The notes: generated by a model not told the origin, from the sequence alone. Positions 1 through 6,458 are shown, counted from the first letter of the stretch. The stretch: DNA of 13,121 bases from Alphaproteobacteria bacterium (GCA_021296375.1 JAGWAQ010000121.1:1-13121); one strand, 5' to 3'. A program made the numbers and translations.

Positions 1-272
1 CTGCCTTTGATATGTTCGGCACCGGCACCGGGGGCGGAAGCGGAACTGACATCCCCTGCCATCTTGACATAGCCGCCCAGCGGAATAGCCGAGAATCGCC
101 AACGGGTGTTGTTGCGGTCGGTATAACCAAACAATTCCGGCCCAAAGCCCACGGAAAACACCTCGACCGTCACGCCGGACCGTCGCGCCGCCCAGAAATG
201 CCCCAGCTCATGGATAAACACCACCGGGGTCAAAACCAGAAGAAATGCAAGTAGACTGATGCCAAAACCCAT
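1..272 (-). CDS. rseP: RseP-type site-2 zinc metalloprotease, N-terminal part (3' end outside window)
   Basis: This is the first 90 codons of a membrane-embedded M50 zinc protease. In the family this protease makes the intramembrane cut of anti-sigma factors and signal-peptide remnants at the inner membrane. Visible features are an N-terminal hydrophobic segment (MGFGISLLAFLLVLTPVVF) that runs straight into the zinc motif HELGH at about residues 21-25. After it come the family-typical EVFSVGFGPELFGYTDR and IPLGGYVKM stretches. The ATG at 272-270 is preceded by an AAGGA ribosome-binding site (279-283, plus-strand TCCTT) with a 6-nt spacer, which supports this start. It follows dxr after 71 nt, most of which is a 14-bp tandem array. 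The order dxr-rseP, usually followed by bamA, is standard in proteobacteria. The gene is cut by the window edge, so the PDZ domains and the second catalytic motif cannot be checked. Confidence 0.93.
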   Translation of the reverse strand, partial: MGFGISLLAFLLVLTPVVFIHELGHFWAARRSGVTVEVFSVGFGPELFGYTDRNNTRWRFSAIPLGGYVKMAGDVSSASAPGAGAEHIKG

Positions 273-283
273 GGGACGTCCTT

Positions 284-353
284 AGTGTTTACGTTCGAGT
301 GTTTACGTTCGAGTGTTTACGTTCGGTTGTTCGCGTTCGGTAGTTAACGCTCG
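284..353. repeat. 14-bp tandem repeat, 5 copies, spanning the dxr stop codon and the dxr-rseP gap
   Basis: On the plus strand the unit AGTGTTTACGTTCG occurs three times without change (284-297, 298-311, 312-325). Two diverged copies follow: GTTGTTCGCGTTCG (326-339) and GTAGTTAACGCTCG (340-353). The last copy encodes the final Glu-Arg-stop of dxr, so the array looks like an expansion of the 3' end of dxr towards rseP. It ends next to the rseP ribosome-binding site. The copies are directly adjacent with no spacers. The sequence shows the repeat directly; replication slippage as its origin is inference. Confidence 0.93.
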
Positions 354-1516
354 CTCAGCCAGGCCAGGGCTTGCCGACGAGTGTCCTGATCAACAGCGAT
401 AATATCATCAAGAGTAATGTCACCACCCGCTGTCATGCTTTCCATCATATGGCGATTGAGCCGCGCGATATCAAGAAAACCGATGGTGCCATTGAGGAAA
501 AATTCGACCGCCATTTCATTCGCGGCATTCAGCACCGTCGGCGCAAACCCTCCGCGGCGGGAGGCTTCCCGCGCCAGGGCAAGACACGGGAACCGGTCAT
601 CATCAGGGGCATGGAACGCCAGATCAGCCAAAGCGGTGAGATCAATCTGTTCAGCGTCCCAGTCAAGCCGATCGGGCCAGGCGAGGGCATGGGCAATCGG
701 CACCCGCATATCCGCCGCCCCCATCTGGGCAAGAATAGACCCGTCACGATACTGCACCATGCCATGGACAACCGACGACGGATGCACCAGCACCTTGACG
801 CGATCTTCAGGCAGGTCAAACAGCACGACAGCTTCCATCACCTCAAGGCCTTTGTTCATCATGGTGGCGCTGTCGACCGACACTTTCTGGCCCATCGACC
901 AGTTCGGGTGCTTGACCGCTTGAGCGGGGGTGATGTCCTGCATCTCCGCCAGTGACCGTGACCAGAACGGCCCGCCGGACGCCGTCAGGGTAATGCTGGC
1001 GACCTCATCATGACGGGCATGCGCCCAGGCCTGAAACACCGCGTTATGTTCACTGTCGATCGGCAGTAACGTCGCGCCGTGGCGTTGGGCTTCACGGGTG
1101 ATGATCCCCCCCGCCGCCACCAGGGATTCTTTATTGGCAATGGCAATCACCCCCCCGGCACGAACCGCCGATAACGTCGGCAGCAGCCCCGCCGTTCCGG
1201 TGATGGCGGAAACCATCACATCAGCCTCTGCCGCCGCCAGATCAGCAAGTGCCGCCGCCCCGGCATGGGCAATGGTCGAGGTGCCGGCGACGCCGGATTT
1301 TAACGCCTCATACTGGCTTTCATCAGCAATAACCGCATGGTCAGGCTTGAAATGCTGGACCAGGGCGATCAACGCCTCAACGTTCTTGCCGCCGGTCAAA
1401 ACCGAAGCGCGAAAGCGGTCAGGATGACGCGCGATCAAGTCAAGGGTGCTGGCACCGATGGACCCTGTCGCCCCGAACACCGCGATGCTTTTTTGCCCTT
1501 GCGGTGACCTAGCCAT
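344..1516 (-). CDS. dxr: 1-deoxy-D-xylulose 5-phosphate reductoisomerase (IspC/Dxr)
   Basis: Dxr converts DOXP to 2-C-methyl-D-erythritol 4-phosphate using NADPH, the committed step of the MEP isoprenoid pathway in the cytosol. The 390-residue product has the usual family length. The N-terminal NADPH-binding motif GATGSIG lies near residues 14-20, ANKESLV follows near 123, and the metal/substrate motif IDSEHNA near 151-157. SVDSATMMNKGLEVMEA carries the third metal ligand, HPSSVVHG is the substrate histidine region, and the C-terminal LNAANEMAVEFFL is typical. The ATG at 1516-1514 overlaps the stop codon of cdsA by 8 nt, which implies translational coupling. A longer open frame reaching 1672 exists, but its extra residues are the cdsA 3' end read out of frame, so I reject that start. 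The gene is intact. Its product feeds polyprenyl synthesis, including the UppS substrate encoded two genes upstream. Confidence 0.97.
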   Translation of the reverse strand: MARSPQGQKSIAVFGATGSIGASTLDLIARHPDRFRASVLTGGKNVEALIALVQHFKPDHAVIADESQYEALKSGVAGTSTIAHAGAAALADLAAAEADVMVSAITGTAGLLPTLSAVRAGGVIAIANKESLVAAGGIITREAQRHGATLLPIDSEHNAVFQAWAHARHDEVASITLTASGGPFWSRSLAEMQDITPAQAVKHPNWSMGQKVSVDSATMMNKGLEVMEAVVLFDLPEDRVKVLVHPSSVVHGMVQYRDGSILAQMGAADMRVPIAHALAWPDRLDWDAEQIDLTALADLAFHAPDDDRFPCLALAREASRRGGFAPTVLNAANEMAVEFFLNGTIGFLDIARLNRHMMESMTAGGDITLDDIIAVDQDTRRQALAWLSER

Positions 1517-2300
1517 CCAAGCCGCCGATCCGCAGCACCAGGTAAACAAAGGGCAGCACCAGCAAGTACCCGTCAAAACGATCGAGGAAACCGCCATGGC
1601 CGGGCAGAATGCGGCCGGAATCCTTAACCCCGTGCTTGCGCTAGACCCAGCTTTCCAGAAGGTCACTGCCAATCGACAGATCCGCGATCACCAGCCCCAT
1701 CATCACCGCCGGGCCGAGCGCGATCCCCAATTGCGGGCCGAGAACAGCCGCCACAACACCGCCGCCGATAACGCCGCAAATCGCCCCGCTCCAGGTTTTG
1801 GACGGGCTGATCATGGGGGCAAGCTTGGCGCCGCCAAACCGTCGCCCGCCGAAATAGGCAAAACTGTCAGCCGACCCCACCGCCGACACCGTCAGCATCA
1901 GCCAGGTCACGCCGCTGTCCATCATCAGGATGCCCATCAGGCTGTAAATACACGCGACAAGGAAGGCCAGCATCAGCCGCGAAATCACGCCATGAACCAG
2001 CATCAGCGCCAGCACCAGTGCCGCCAGCACAATAGCATCAGGCGAAACCGCAAGGCCGCCGCCAAAAGCATAAATTGCCGAGGGGATGACCGTCACCGCC
2101 ACAATGGCCAGCCCGCGGGGAGACGCGAATTTGTTCTGCGAAACCGCGACCACCTCAAGCGCCATGATGCCGCCCACAACAAGGCCAATCACCATCGCCA
2201 GCGGCCCCCCCATGAAGACCAGCACCACCAGGGGGATCAGCGCAATCGCCGTCATCGAGCGGGTCATCACATCCGAGGGGGACTTCGCTGAACCTGTCAT
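1509..2300 (-). pseudogene. cdsA: phosphatidate cytidylyltransferase, interrupted by an in-frame TAG
   Basis: CdsA makes CDP-diacylglycerol from phosphatidate and CTP at the inner membrane, the precursor of all major phospholipids. The frame holds many hydrophobic helices and the family motif SADSFAYFGG followed by ISPSKTWSG. After SDLLESWV comes a TAG stop (1643-1641). Beyond it the same frame continues with RKHGVKDSG, then LPGHGGFLDRFDG, a last membrane helix and a TAG at 1511-1509. Together these rebuild the CdsA C-terminal signature, with the stop standing where the conserved Lys of the KR pair belongs; AAG to TAG is the simplest change. Without readthrough, the 219-residue product lacks the catalytic signature. 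I chose the ATG at 2300, 4 nt after the uppS stop; an upstream ATG at 2327 overlaps uppS and gives nine more residues. The gene is normally essential. A sequencing error, true decay or stop suppression are all possible. Confidence 0.9.
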
Positions 2301-2304
2301 TCCA

Positions 2305-3072
2305 TTAACCTGTTGAAGTGGCGGCATCCACCGATTGATTGTCTTGATGGCCTTCGCCCTTCACCGCGTCGCCGCCAAAACGGCGGGTGCGGGTGGCGTA
2401 TTCATCAAGAAACTCATCCAGCATCGCGACGGTGAAATCCGGCCACAAGGACGGGGAGAAGAACATTTCAGCGTAAGCCATATCCCACAAAAGGAAGTTT
2501 GAAATGCGCTTTTCATTGCCGGTGCGCAGCATCATATCCACCGGCGGCAAGTCCGCTGTGCTGAGGTTGGCCTTCAGCACATCAGCGGTAATTTTATCAG
2601 CGCTGAGGGTGCCGTCCTGAACCTGCGCGGCAATATTGCGGGCGGCGGAAACAAGGTCCGCCTGCCCGCCAAACCCTAGGGCAACCGTCAAGTTCAGCCC
2701 GGTGTTATGCGCCGTTATCCGCGTCGCATGGTCAAGCAGATCAACCAGATCACTGGAAAAGCCTGTCAAATCCCCAACCACACGCAAGCGAATGTTGTTT
2801 TCCGTCAGGCTGTTCAGCTCATGCTTGAGGTAATGGCGCAATACCGCCATGATGCCTTTCAGCTCGAGCGCCGAACGCTTCCAGTTTTCGGTTGAGAACG
2901 CAAACAGCGTCATCCATTCCACGCCACGTTCATGGGCGCGGCGGCAAATGCCGTCAATAATGCGTGAGCCGCTCTCATGACCATCCTTGGTCGACTTGTT
3001 GCGCTGATACGCCCAACGTCGATTGCCATCCATGATGATGGCGAGATGTGATGGTACAGAAGCGGTAGGCAC
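2305..3072 (-). CDS. uppS: undecaprenyl diphosphate synthase (cis-prenyltransferase), divergent in some motifs
   Basis: This cis-prenyltransferase extends farnesyl-PP with isopentenyl-PP to the C55 lipid carrier used for peptidoglycan and other envelope polymers. The product has 255 residues, a normal length. HLAIIMDGN carries the catalytic Asp at residue 15, followed by the family FAFSTENWKR block, the C-terminal RISNFLLWD, SLWPDF and RRFGG. Several usually fixed positions differ from the E. coli type: NRRWA replaces NGRWA, STKDGH replaces the Arg-containing IRAFGH, GFGGQ replaces NYGGR and RTGNE replaces RTGGE. The start is GTG at 3072-3070 with a GAGGG ribosome-binding site just upstream; it lies 26 nt after frr. 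Identity as a cis-prenyltransferase is certain. The chain length made is not, though the position between frr and cdsA is the usual one for uppS. Confidence 0.93.
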   Translation of the reverse strand: MPTASVPSHLAIIMDGNRRWAYQRNKSTKDGHESGSRIIDGICRRAHERGVEWMTLFAFSTENWKRSALELKGIMAVLRHYLKHELNSLTENNIRLRVVGDLTGFSSDLVDLLDHATRITAHNTGLNLTVALGFGGQADLVSAARNIAAQVQDGTLSADKITADVLKANLSTADLPPVDMMLRTGNEKRISNFLLWDMAYAEMFFSPSLWPDFTVAMLDEFLDEYATRTRRFGGDAVKGEGHQDNQSVDAATSTG

Positions 3073-3098
3073 GGTGATTCCCTCAAACGATCCTGATG

Positions 3099-3653
3099 TC
3101 AGACGGTCTTGATATCGGTTTCTTTGGTCGCCAGCATCGCGTCAACCTTACCGACAAAATCATCAGTGAGTTTCTGGATTTTGGCTTCGATACCGTGGCG
3201 TTCATCTTCACCGAACTCGCCATCTTTTTCGAGCTTGCGGGCGGTTTCGATCGCATCACGGCGAATATTCCGGATCGCGATACGCGTTTGTTCGGCGTAT
3301 TTGCCGGCGACTTTCGCCAGTTCCGTGCGGCGTTCCGCGGACAGATCAGGGATCGGCAGGCGGATCAAATTGCCTTCGGTTTGGGGGTTCAGGCCAAGGT
3401 CACTTTCGCGGATGGCTTTTTCAACCGCCGCCACCATGCCCTGGTCCCAGACCTGAACCGTCAGCATGCGGGATTCCGGAACGGAAATATTCCCCAGCTG
3501 GTTGATCGGCATTTTTGAGCCATATGCGTCAGCCGTCACGGGATCAAGCATGCTGATGGAAGCGCGACCTGCCCGCAGGCCCTGGAAATCGCCTTCAAGG
3601 CAAGACACGGCGCCTTCCAAGCGGCGTTGGATATCGGTGAGGTCCATGCTCAT
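3099..3653 (-). CDS. frr: ribosome recycling factor
   Basis: RRF acts with EF-G to split the post-termination ribosome complex in the cytosol. The 184-residue product matches the family length of about 185. It shows the RAGRAS motif near residues 27-32, the VESRML-like PESRMLTVQVWD stretch, LIRLPIPDLSAERR, and the long helical C-terminal half with IRNIRRDA and FGEDERHGIEAKIQKLTDDF. The ATG at 3653 (MSMDL) is used here; the ATG two codons later (3647) is an alternative. No good ribosome-binding site precedes it. The start lies inside the 3' part of the open pyrH frame (59-nt overlap), so translation probably depends on ribosomes finishing pyrH. The pyrH-frr order is nearly universal in bacteria. 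Confidence 0.97.
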   Translation of the reverse strand: MSMDLTDIQRRLEGAVSCLEGDFQGLRAGRASISMLDPVTADAYGSKMPINQLGNISVPESRMLTVQVWDQGMVAAVEKAIRESDLGLNPQTEGNLIRLPIPDLSAERRTELAKVAGKYAEQTRIAIRNIRRDAIETARKLEKDGEFGEDERHGIEAKIQKLTDDFVGKVDAMLATKETDIKTV

Positions 3654-4407
3654 CGTTAATCAGGGTGAATTTGCCCTGATGTTTCAACACACGCGCAAAC
3701 GCGCCGGTATCTTCAATGGAAAACACCAGCATCGGAATATTGTTTTCGCGGGCCAATGAAATGGCCGACGCGTCCATCACCGACAAATCCCGTGACAGCA
3801 CATCCATATAGGTCAGCTGGTCATGGTGGACGGCATTGGGGTCTTTTTCAGGGTCAGCGGAATAGACGCCGTCAACGCGGGTGCCTTTCAGGATGACATC
3901 GCAATTCATTTCCGTCGCGCGCAGGGCGGCGGCGGTATCGGTGGTGAAGAACGGGTTGCCGGTGCCGGCGGTGAAAATAACCACCCGCTGCTTTTCCATA
4001 TGGCGCTTGGCGCGACGGCGAATGTAAGGCTCGCACACAGCGGAAATCGGCAAGGCGGAAAGAACCCGGGTGTAAACATCGAGATTTTCGAGCGCGTTCT
4101 GCATCGCCAGCGCGTTCATCACTGTTGCCAGCATGCCCATGTAATCGGCCGTCGCGCGCTCCATGCCGGAAGCGGCGCCGGAAATGCCGCGGAAAATATT
4201 CCCGCCCCCGATCACCAGACAGACTTCAACCCCTTGATCAACAACGGATTTCACCTCACCTGCGACGCGCGCCACCATGTCAGGGTCGATCCCGTAGCTG
4301 AGCGACCCCATCAGGCTTTCGCCAGAGATTTTCAACAACACGCGTTTATAATGGAAACCGGAAGCGCCTTCATCAGAAGTGATGGTATCAGTCTCGTTCG
4401 ACCCCAT
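3595..4407 (-). CDS. pyrH: UMP kinase with an extended C-terminus overlapping frr
   Basis: PyrH phosphorylates UMP to UDP with ATP, and is the bacterial hexameric amino-acid-kinase type. The 270-residue product contains KRVLLKISGESL (ATP site), VIGGGNIFRG, DYMGMLATVMNALA, the UMP/ATP motif FTAGTGNPFFTTDTAA and KGTRVDGVYSADP. The ATG at 4407 is preceded by GGGAGA and gives an N-terminal tail of about 19 residues before the first conserved strand; the longer frame to 4470 runs into the intergenic hairpin and is unlikely. The family end is recognisable at GKFTLIND, where a stop is expected. Instead the frame runs on for 18 codons (E-H-G-P-H-R-Y...) through the start of frr and stops at 3595. One inserted T after the GAT codon at 3654-3652 would create a TGA there. 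A lost stop is therefore possible, as is a natural overlap. The catalytic core is complete, so the enzyme should work. Confidence 0.94.
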   Translation of the reverse strand: MGSNETDTITSDEGASGFHYKRVLLKISGESLMGSLSYGIDPDMVARVAGEVKSVVDQGVEVCLVIGGGNIFRGISGAASGMERATADYMGMLATVMNALAMQNALENLDVYTRVLSALPISAVCEPYIRRRAKRHMEKQRVVIFTAGTGNPFFTTDTAAALRATEMNCDVILKGTRVDGVYSADPEKDPNAVHHDQLTYMDVLSRDLSVMDASAISLARENNIPMLVFSIEDTGAFARVLKHQGKFTLINDEHGPHRYPTPLGRRRVLP

Positions 4408-4463
4408 GGCGTTATCTCCCTTATATCGACTTAACCCTGCACAATGATTAAGTTCATATTTTG

Positions 4464-4495
4464 ACAGCATACACGAATTTCGCCGTGTATGCTGT
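4464..4495. repeat. perfect 12-bp inverted repeat in the tsf-pyrH gap
   Basis: ACAGCATACACG (4464-4475) and CGTGTATGCTGT (4484-4495) are exact reverse complements around an 8-nt loop. In the direction of transcription (minus) the stem is followed by CAAAATATG, not by a U-run, so it is not a standard intrinsic terminator for tsf. The only T-run adjoining it is on the plus strand, where no gene ends. It could be an RNA processing or stabilising hairpin between tsf and pyrH, or a protein-binding dyad near a pyrH promoter. The structure is certain but its role is unknown. Confidence 0.75.
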
Positions 4496-4505
4496 GAAGT
4501 TTTTT

Positions 4506-4537
4506 GGCCCTTCCCGAAGAAAGGCCCTCGCCAGGGC
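4506..4537 (-). promoter_or_regulatory. two overlapping hairpins just after tsf
   Basis: Transcribed leftward from the tsf stop, the first possible stem is GCCCT/AGGGC (4537-4533 with 4528-4524, loop GGCG). The second is GGCCTTTC paired with GAAGGGCC (4526-4519 with 4513-4506, one G-U pair, loop about TTCGG). They share bases 4524-4526, so only one can form fully. An A-run follows on the transcribed strand, not a U-run. Transcript processing or attenuation after tsf is plausible but unproven. Confidence 0.45.
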
Positions 4538-4541
4538 GATG

Positions 4542-5462
4542 TTAGTTGCCGAGCTGGGCCGCCACTTCAGCGGCAAAGTCGGTTTCTTCCTTTTCGATGC
4601 CTTCACCAAGGTTGTAGCGGGCAAAACCCGTCATCTTGATGTCAGCGCCGGCGTCTTTGGCGGCATTGGCAATAACCTGCTGGACCGGGGTTTCCCCGTC
4701 GACAACAAAGATCTGCTCCAGCATGACGACTTCCTTCAGGAACTTTTTCATGCGGCCTTCGACCATCTTTTCAGCGATGTCCTGAGGCTTGCCGGATTCA
4801 ACCGCCTGATCGATCAGGAACTGACGTTCCTTTTCAACAACAGACGGGTCGAGGTCATCAGCGCTCAGGCTGGCAGGAGCGGCGGCGGCAACATGCATGG
4901 CCAGTTGCTTGCCCAGGCCCATCAGCGCATCAGCGGAAGCCGAGCTTTCAAGCGCAACCAGAACACCGATACGGCCAAGGCCTTCAGCGGCGGCGTTATG
5001 GACATAATTGACCACAACACCTTCATTGACGCTCAGCTTGGTCATGCGGCGCAGGGTCATGTTCTCGCCGATGGTGGCGATGTTATGGGTCAGCTCTTCG
5101 GCAACGGTGCGGCCGGTTTCAGGGTAATCCATGGCGGACAGGCCGTCGATGCTGTCAGCGCCGGAAGCGAGATCAGCAAGCGTCTTCACAAACCCCTGGA
5201 AGGCGTCGTTACGGGCAACGAAATCAGTTTCGGAGTTGACCTCAACAAGGGTGCCGACGGTGCCACTGCTGGACACGCCAACAAGGCCTTCGCTGGCCAC
5301 ACGGCTGGATTTCTTGGCGGCGGCGGACAGGCCTTTTTGACGGAGCCAGTCAATCGCGGCGTCAAGATCACCATCGGTTTCGGTAAGGGCTTTTTTGCAA
5401 TCCATCATACCTGCGCCAGTGGCGGTACGCAGATCTTTAACAAGGGCGGCGGTAATGCTCAT
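4542..5462 (-). CDS. tsf: translation elongation factor Ts
   Basis: EF-Ts is the guanine nucleotide exchange factor for EF-Tu. The 306-residue product starts MSITAALVKDLR, with the UBA-like N-terminal domain containing TGAGMMDCKKAL. The EF-Tu contact motif SETDFVARN lies near residues 77-85, followed by the two-lobed core. The C-terminal helix MKKFLKEVVMLEQ leads to the closing FARYNLGEGIEKEETDFAAEV block. The ATG at 5462 was chosen because the family begins MSITAA and a GAGGA ribosome-binding site lies 8-9 nt upstream; the ATG five codons earlier falls within that site region. The gene is intact. It follows rpsB after 78 nt containing a strong hairpin, as in the classical rpsB-tsf operon. 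Confidence 0.97.
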   Translation of the reverse strand: MSITAALVKDLRTATGAGMMDCKKALTETDGDLDAAIDWLRQKGLSAAAKKSSRVASEGLVGVSSSGTVGTLVEVNSETDFVARNDAFQGFVKTLADLASGADSIDGLSAMDYPETGRTVAEELTHNIATIGENMTLRRMTKLSVNEGVVVNYVHNAAAEGLGRIGVLVALESSASADALMGLGKQLAMHVAAAAPASLSADDLDPSVVEKERQFLIDQAVESGKPQDIAEKMVEGRMKKFLKEVVMLEQIFVVDGETPVQQVIANAAKDAGADIKMTGFARYNLGEGIEKEETDFAAEVAAQLGN

Positions 5463-5502
5463 TTTCCATATCCTCAAGGTTGGTTAAGCATGAAGGGGAA
5501 CA

Positions 5503-5530
5503 ACCACCCCGCCGCAATCGTCGGGGTGGT
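5503..5530 (-). terminator. hairpin between rpsB and tsf (possible attenuating terminator)
   Basis: ACCACCCCG (5503-5511) and CGGGGTGGT (5522-5530) form a 9-bp GC-rich stem, with two further inner pairs after one mismatch and a CAAT-sized loop. In the transcribed direction the stem is followed by TGTTCCCCTT, only weakly U-rich, so termination would be partial at best. A partial terminator or processing site between rpsB and tsf is known in E. coli, and this hairpin sits in the same place. Function here is inferred. Confidence 0.6.
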
Positions 5531-5540
5531 CTTTGAAAAG

Positions 5541-6395
5541 TCAGGCTTCAGGCTGTGCTTCGGGAGCAGCCTCGGCAGCAGCTGCTACTGGGGCAGCTTC
5601 AGCAGGGGCAGCCTCAACTGGAGCAACTTCAGCAGGGGCAGCTTCAGCAACGCCGTCCTCGACAGGGGGAACATCTTCGACGATGTCTTTGCCTGAACGT
5701 GTCATTTCAGCCTTCAGGCCGTCAAGCACGGAACCGGCAACCAGATCACAGTAAAGCGAGATGGCGCGCAGGGCGTCATCATTGCCCGGGATCGGGAAAT
5801 CCACGCCGTCAGGGCTGGCGTTGGAGTCCACAACAGCGACCACCGGAATGCCTAGGGTGTTGGCTTCAGCCACCGCAATGCTTTCCTTGTTGGTGTCGAT
5901 GATGAACAGCAGGTCAGGCAGGCCGCCCATTTCATTGATCCCGCCAAGAGTGCGCTCCAGCTTTTCACGTTCACGGGAAAGCTGCAGGGCTTCTTTCTTG
6001 GTCATGGCGTTGATGTCTTCACCGTCGAGGCGCTCTTCAAGAGTGCGCAGGCGACGGATCGACTGGGAAACGGTGTTCCAGTTGGTCATCATGCCGCCGA
6101 GCCAGCGGTGGTTAACGAAGTACTGGCCGCATGAACGGGCCGCTTCAGCAACAGTTTCCGCAGCGGCAGGCTTGGTGCCGACAAAAAGCACACGGCCACC
6201 ACGAGCGGCGGTCTGGCTGACGATATCAAGCGCCTGATACAGCATCGGAACGGTCTGCTGAAGGTCAAGAATATGGATGTTGTTGCGGGTGCCGAAAATG
6301 AACTGTTCCATTTTCGGGTTCCAGCGACGGGTGTGGTGACCAAAGTGAACACCGGCTTCGAGAAGCTGGCGCATGGTAAAGCTGGGAAGAGGCAT
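5541..6395 (-). CDS. rpsB: 30S ribosomal protein S2 with an Ala/Glu/Pro-rich tail
   Basis: S2 is a 30S subunit protein at the head-body junction, needed for binding S1. The 284-residue product begins MPLPSFTMRQLLEAGVHFGH, followed by HTRRWNPKM and FGTRNNIHILDLQQT. The central motifs VLFVGTK and HRWLGGMMTNW and the C-terminal DLLFIIDTNKE and PVVAVVDSNASPDGVDFPIPGNDDA are all canonical. The last 44 residues (about 241-284) form a low-complexity acidic A/P/E tail made of five-residue repeats, as in a number of alphaproteobacterial S2 proteins. The ATG at 6395 has a strong AGGAG ribosome-binding site with a 7-nt spacer. It heads a transcription unit with tsf and possibly the genes beyond. Its structured leader suggests autogenous control, which is an inference. 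Confidence 0.97.
   Translation of the reverse strand: MPLPSFTMRQLLEAGVHFGHHTRRWNPKMEQFIFGTRNNIHILDLQQTVPMLYQALDIVSQTAARGGRVLFVGTKPAAAETVAEAARSCGQYFVNHRWLGGMMTNWNTVSQSIRRLRTLEERLDGEDINAMTKKEALQLSREREKLERTLGGINEMGGLPDLLFIIDTNKESIAVAEANTLGIPVVAVVDSNASPDGVDFPIPGNDDALRAISLYCDLVAGSVLDGLKAEMTRSGKDIVEDVPPVEDGVAEAAPAEVAPVEAAPAEAAPVAAAAEAAPEAQPEA
5593..5652. repeat. 15-bp imperfect repeat array in the rpsB tail
   Basis: Four adjacent 15-nt units (starting 5593, 5608, 5623 and 5638 on the plus strand) resemble GCAGCTTCAGCAGGG. They encode pentapeptides of the type A/V-A-P-A/V-E in the S2 C-terminus. The 15-nt period keeps the reading frame, so unit number could vary between strains without breaking the gene. 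Confidence 0.8.
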
Positions 6396-6402
6396 GGAAA
6401 TA

Positions 6403-6407
6403 CTCCT
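6403..6407 (-). promoter_or_regulatory. ribosome-binding site of rpsB
   Basis: AGGAG on the minus strand (plus-strand CTCCT) lies 7 nt upstream of the rpsB ATG and is preceded by a run of seven A residues. It fixes the rpsB start. It lies just downstream of the leader hairpins, so their folding could affect its access. Confidence 0.85.
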
Positions 6408-6415
6408 TTTTTTCT

Positions 6416-6458
6416 CCGGTTAAGCCTCCATGAAGGGTGGAGGGGTTCCCCTCACCGG
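6416..6458 (-). promoter_or_regulatory. rpsB leader with alternative hairpins
   Basis: In the transcript, CCGGT (6458-6454) can pair with ACCGG (6420-6416) and so enclose the whole element. Inside it two stems compete. One is GGTGAGGGG pairing with CCCCT-C-CACC (6456-6436, one bulge). The other is CCTCCA with TGGAGG (6443-6438 with 6430-6425, 7-nt loop). Both use the CCTCCA bases, so they exclude each other. The element ends about 9 nt upstream of the AGGAG site. Leaders of this sort often mediate autogenous control of ribosomal protein operons. I do not recognise a named family. Confidence 0.5.

Noticed and set aside
284..353. CRISPR array
   Set aside because: The 14-bp units are directly adjacent with no spacers and extend into the dxr coding end.
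1641..1643. Pyrrolysine at the cdsA TAG, attractive because a Lys is expected
   Set aside because: No pyrrolysine machinery is visible, CdsA is not a known pyrrolysine protein, and ordinary TAG terminates cdsA itself at 1509-1511.
1517..1672. N-terminal extension of Dxr up to 1672
   Set aside because: The extra residues are the 3' end of cdsA read in another frame; the true Dxr N-terminus is at the ATG overlapping the cdsA stop.
4461..4490. TTGACA on the plus strand as an antisense promoter
   Set aside because: No -10 element fits at usual spacing and no plus-strand gene follows; the bases are part of the inverted repeat.
4461..5696. 411-codon open frame on the plus strand opposite tsf, with similar long ones opposite cdsA (1446-2291) and pyrH (3823-4434)
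   Set aside because: Each is antisense to a clearly recognised gene, shows no family motif, and is explained by the codon pattern of the gene on the other strand.
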